This document shows, piece after piece, positions 60,601 to 64,000 of a DNA stretch of 64,000 nucleotides. How positions within the stretch are numbered: the first letter of the stretch is position 1; the number at the start of each line of letters is the position of its first letter. Origin of the DNA: Euwallacea fornicatus (Eukaryota > Arthropoda > Insecta > Coleoptera > Curculionidae). The position numbers and the translations under genes are program-made. The notes under the pieces are model-generated. The model saw only the letters and a program-made list of their open reading frames with translations. It searched no databases and had not been told where the DNA came from. The stretch is taken from NCBI RefSeq assembly GCF_040115645.1, contig NW_027096024.1:789382-853381 (forward strand), written 5' to 3'.

Positions 60601-63600
60601 GAAGCGGCACTTTTTGGCCAAATCTTAAGATTTGGCGTTATCTCGCAAACGCTACAACCAATTTTGTTCAAATCGTCTCCTTTTGGCAAAATAAGCATAA
60701 TAAGGCCTTAAACGGCAAATCGTCAATTTGGCTCTAATAGAAGCGGCACTTTTTGGCCAAATCGTACAATTTGGCGATATTTCGCCAACGCTACAACAAA
60801 TTTTGTTCAAATCGTCTCCTTTTGGCAAAATAAGCATAATAAGGCCTTAAACGGCAAATCGTCAATTTGGCTCTAATAGAAGCGGCACTTTTTGGCCAAA
60901 TCGTACAATTTGGCGATATTTCGCCAACGCTACAACCAATTTTGTTCAAATCGTCTCCTTTTGGCAAAATAAGCATAATAAGGCCTTAAACGGCAAATCG
61001 TCAATTTGGCTCTAATAGAAGCGGCACTTTTTGGCCAAATCGTACAATTTGGCGATGTTTCGCCAACGCTTCAACCAATTTTGTTCAAATCGTCTCCTTT
61101 TGGCAAAATAAGCATAATAAGGCCTTAAACGGCAAATCGTCAATTTGGCTCTAATAGAAGCGGCACTTTTTGGCCAAATCTTAAGATTTGGCGTTATCTC
61201 GCAAACGCTACAACCAATTTTGTTCAAATCGTCTCCTTTTGGCAAAATAAGCATAATAAGGCCTTAAACGGCAAATCGTCAATTTGGCTCTAATAGAAGC
61301 GGCACTTTTTGGCCAAATCTTAAGATTTGGCGTTATCTCGCAAACGCTACAACCAATTTTGTTCAAATCGTCTCCTTTTGGCAAAATAAGCATAATAAGG
61401 CCTTAAACGGCAAATCGTCAATTTGGCTCTAATAGAAGCGGCACTTTTTGGCCAAATCGTACAATTTGGCGATATTTCGCCAACGCTACAACCAATTTTG
61501 TTCAAATCGTCTCCTTTTGGCAAAATAAGCATAATAAGGCCTTAAACGGCAAATCGTCAATTTGGCTCTAATAGAAGCGGGACTTTTTGGCCAAATCGTA
61601 CAATTTTGGCGATATTTCGCCAACGCTACAACCAATTTTGTTCAAATCGTCTCCTTTTGGCAAAATAAGCATAATAAGTCCTTAAACGGCAATTCGTCAA
61701 TTTGGCTCTAATAGAAGCGGCACTTTTTGGCCAAATCTTACGATTTGGCGTTATCTCGCAAACGCTACAAACAATTTTGTTCAAATCGTCTCCTTTTGGC
61801 AAAATAAGCATAATAAGGCCTTAAACGGCAAATCGTCAATTTGGCTCTAATAGAAGCGGCACTTTTTGGCCAAATCGTACAATTTGGCGATATTTCGCCA
61901 ACGCTTCAACCAATTTTGTTCAAATCGTCTCCTTTTGGCAAAATAAGCATAATAAGGCCTTAAACGGCAAATCGTCAATTTGGCTCTAATAGAAGCGGCA
62001 CTTTTTGGCCAAATCTTATGATTTGGCGATATTTCGCCAACGCTACAACCAATTTTGTTCAAATCGTCTCCTTTTGGCAAAATAAGCTTAATAAGGCCTT
62101 AAACGGCAAATCGTCAATTTGGCTCTAATAGAAGCGGCACTTTTTGGCCAAATCTTATGATTTGGCGTTATCTCGCAAACGCTACAACCAATTTTGTTCA
62201 AATCGTCTCCTTTTGGCAAAATAAGCATAATAAGGCCTTAAACGGCAAATCGTCAATTTGGCTCTAATAGAAGCGGCACTTTTTGGCCAAATCGTACAAT
62301 TTGGCGTTATCTCGCAAACGCTACAACCAATTTTGTTCAAATCGTCTCCTTTTGGCAAAATAAGCATAATAAGGCCTTAAACGGCAAATCGTCAATTTGG
62401 CTCTCATAGAAGCGGCACTTTTTGGCCAAATCTTATGATTTGGCGTTATCTCGCAACGCTACAACCAATTTTGTTCAAATCGTCTCCTTTTGGCAAAATA
62501 AGCATAATAAGGCCTTAAACGGCAAATCGTCAATTTGGCTCTAATAGAAGCGGCACTTTTTGGCCAAATCGTACAATTTGGCGATATTTCGCCAACGCTT
62601 CAACCAATTTTGTTCAAATCGTCTCCTTTTGGCAAAATAAGCATAATAAGGCCTTAAACGGCAAATCGTCAATTTGGCTCTAATAGAAGCGGCACTTTTT
62701 GGCCAAATCTTACGATTTGGCGTTATCTCGCAAACGCTACAACCAATTTTGTTCAAATCGTCTCCTTTTGGCAAAATAAGCATAATAAGGCCTTAAACGG
62801 CAAATCGTCAATTTGGCTCTAATAGAAGCGGCACTTTTTGGACAAATCGTACAATTTGGCGATATTTCGCCAACGCTACAACCAATTTTGTTCAAATCGT
62901 CTCCTTTTTGGCAACATAAGCATAATAAGGCCTTAAACGGCAAATCGTCAATTTGGCTCTTATAGAAGCGGCACTTTTTGGCCAAATCGTACAATTTGGC
63001 GATATTTCGCCAACGCTTCAACCAATTTTGTTCAAATCGTCTCCTTTTGGCAAAATAAGCATAATAAGGCCTTAAACGGCAAATCGTCAATTTGGCTCTA
63101 ATAGAAGCGGCACTTTTTGGCCAAATCGTCAATTTGGCTCTAATAGAAGCGGCACTTTTTGGCCAAATCTTATGATTTGGCGTTATCTTGCAAACGCTAC
63201 AACCAATTTTGTTCAAATCGTCTCCTTTTGGCAAAATAAGCATAATAAGGCCTTAAACGGCAAATCGTCAATTTGGCTCTAATAGAAGCGGCACTTTTTG
63301 GCCAAATCTTACGATTTGGCGTTATCTCGCAAACGCTACAACCAATTTTGTTCAAATCGTCTCCTTTTGGCAAAATAAGCATAATAAGGCCTTAAACGGC
63401 AAATCGTCAATTTGGCTCTAATAGAAGCGGCACTTTTTGGCCAAATCGTACAATTTGGCGATATTTCGCCAACGCTTCAACCAATTTTGTTCAAATCGTC
63501 TCCTTTTGGCAAAATAAGCATAATAAGGCCTTAAACGGCAAATCGTCAATTTGGCTCTAATAGAAGCGGCACTTTTTGGCCAAATCTTATGATTTGGCGA

Positions 63601-64000
63601 TATTTCGCCAACGCTACAACCAATTTTGTTCAAATCGTCTCCTTTTGGCAAAATAACCTTAATAAGGCCTTAAACGGCAAATCGTCAATTTGGCTCTAAT
63701 AGAAGCGGCACTTTTTGGCCAAATCTTATGATTTGGCGTTATCTCGCAAACGCTACAACCAATTTTGTTCAAATCGTCTCCTTTTGGCAAAATAAGCATA
63801 ATAAGGCCTTAAACGGCAAATCGTCAATTTGGCTCTAATAGAAGCGGCACTTTTTGGCCAAATCGTACAATTTGGCGTTATCTCGCAAACGCTACAACCA
63901 ATTTTGTTCAAATCGTCTCCTTTTGGCAAAATAAGCATAATAAGGCCTTAAACGGCAAATCGTCAATTTGGCTCTAATAGAAGCGGCACTTTTTGGCCAA
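54608..64000. repeat. Satellite 2, right block: 139-bp monomers with higher-order repeats
   Basis: About 67 monomers of 139 bp continue to the right edge of the window. None has the 107-bp insert seen in the left block. Variants cycle: AAGCTTAATAAGG monomers lie at 54718, 55691, 57359 and 58888, which are 7, 12 and 11 monomers apart. Blocks of CTTAAGATTTGG monomers, GCGGGAC monomers and CTAATCGTACAA monomers follow them in the same order. Rare indels are a 42-bp partial duplication near 63117-63158, a lost A near 62455 and an added T near 62907. Short minus-strand frames recur in each unit but are not genes. Confidence 0.96.

Noticed and set aside
46898..63938. Dozens of near-identical 61- to 80-codon frames, mostly minus strand, in satellite 2
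   Set aside because: They repeat with the 139-bp unit, which is not a multiple of three. They have no protein motif and vary exactly as the satellite does, so they are by-products of a stop-poor repeat.

Overview
The window looks like repeat-rich heterochromatin from an insect, probably pericentromeric or subtelomeric. Evidence: two long satellite arrays, several related non-LTR (LINE) retrotransposons with the R1-clade domain layout (gag-like ORF1 with CCHC knuckles; ORF2 with APE endonuclease, reverse transcriptase and a C-terminal zinc finger), and Tc1/mariner remnants. The proteins recall copies common in Hymenoptera such as ants, but the species cannot be fixed from this sequence. I see no host gene, tRNA, rRNA or CRISPR array.

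Layout. 1-27561: satellite 1, a 176-bp monomer with higher-order repeats of 15, 16 and 17 monomers, decaying toward its right edge. 27562-28170: unassigned. 28171-29035: 3' end of a LINE (copy G). 29042-29990: C-terminal piece of a mariner-like DDE transposase with a possible terminal repeat. 30000-30470: low-information repeat. 30475-31030: Tc1 transposase remnant, minus strand. 31101-46550: an island of LINE copies, all plus strand and head to tail: A (ORF1 plus 3'UTR, no ORF2), B (ORF2 ends, no RT core), C (near full length, broken), D (near full length, RT catalytic core deleted), E (5' part only). Short arrays of a G-rich decamer (TTNNTTCGGG) follow copies A, B, C and D. An isolated satellite 1 monomer lies between A and B. 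46811-64000: satellite 2, a 139-bp monomer with some 246-bp variants, interrupted at 50336-54607 by a minus-strand LINE (copy F) with an open 1015-codon ORF2, a poly(A) tail and an 11-bp target-site duplication.

How it fits together. The most notable system is the tandem LINE/decamer island. Poly(A) tails of A, C and D meet the decamer in the same register, as expected for elements that insert into a telomere-like or microsatellite target (compare SART/TRAS of Bombyx). Their 3'UTRs, and those of F and G, carry a hairpin near the poly(A) whose arms change in a compensatory way between copies. This suggests a structure that the element's own reverse transcriptase recognises. F is the only copy in the window with an uninterrupted ORF2. 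A, B and D are internally deleted copies that keep a 3' end.
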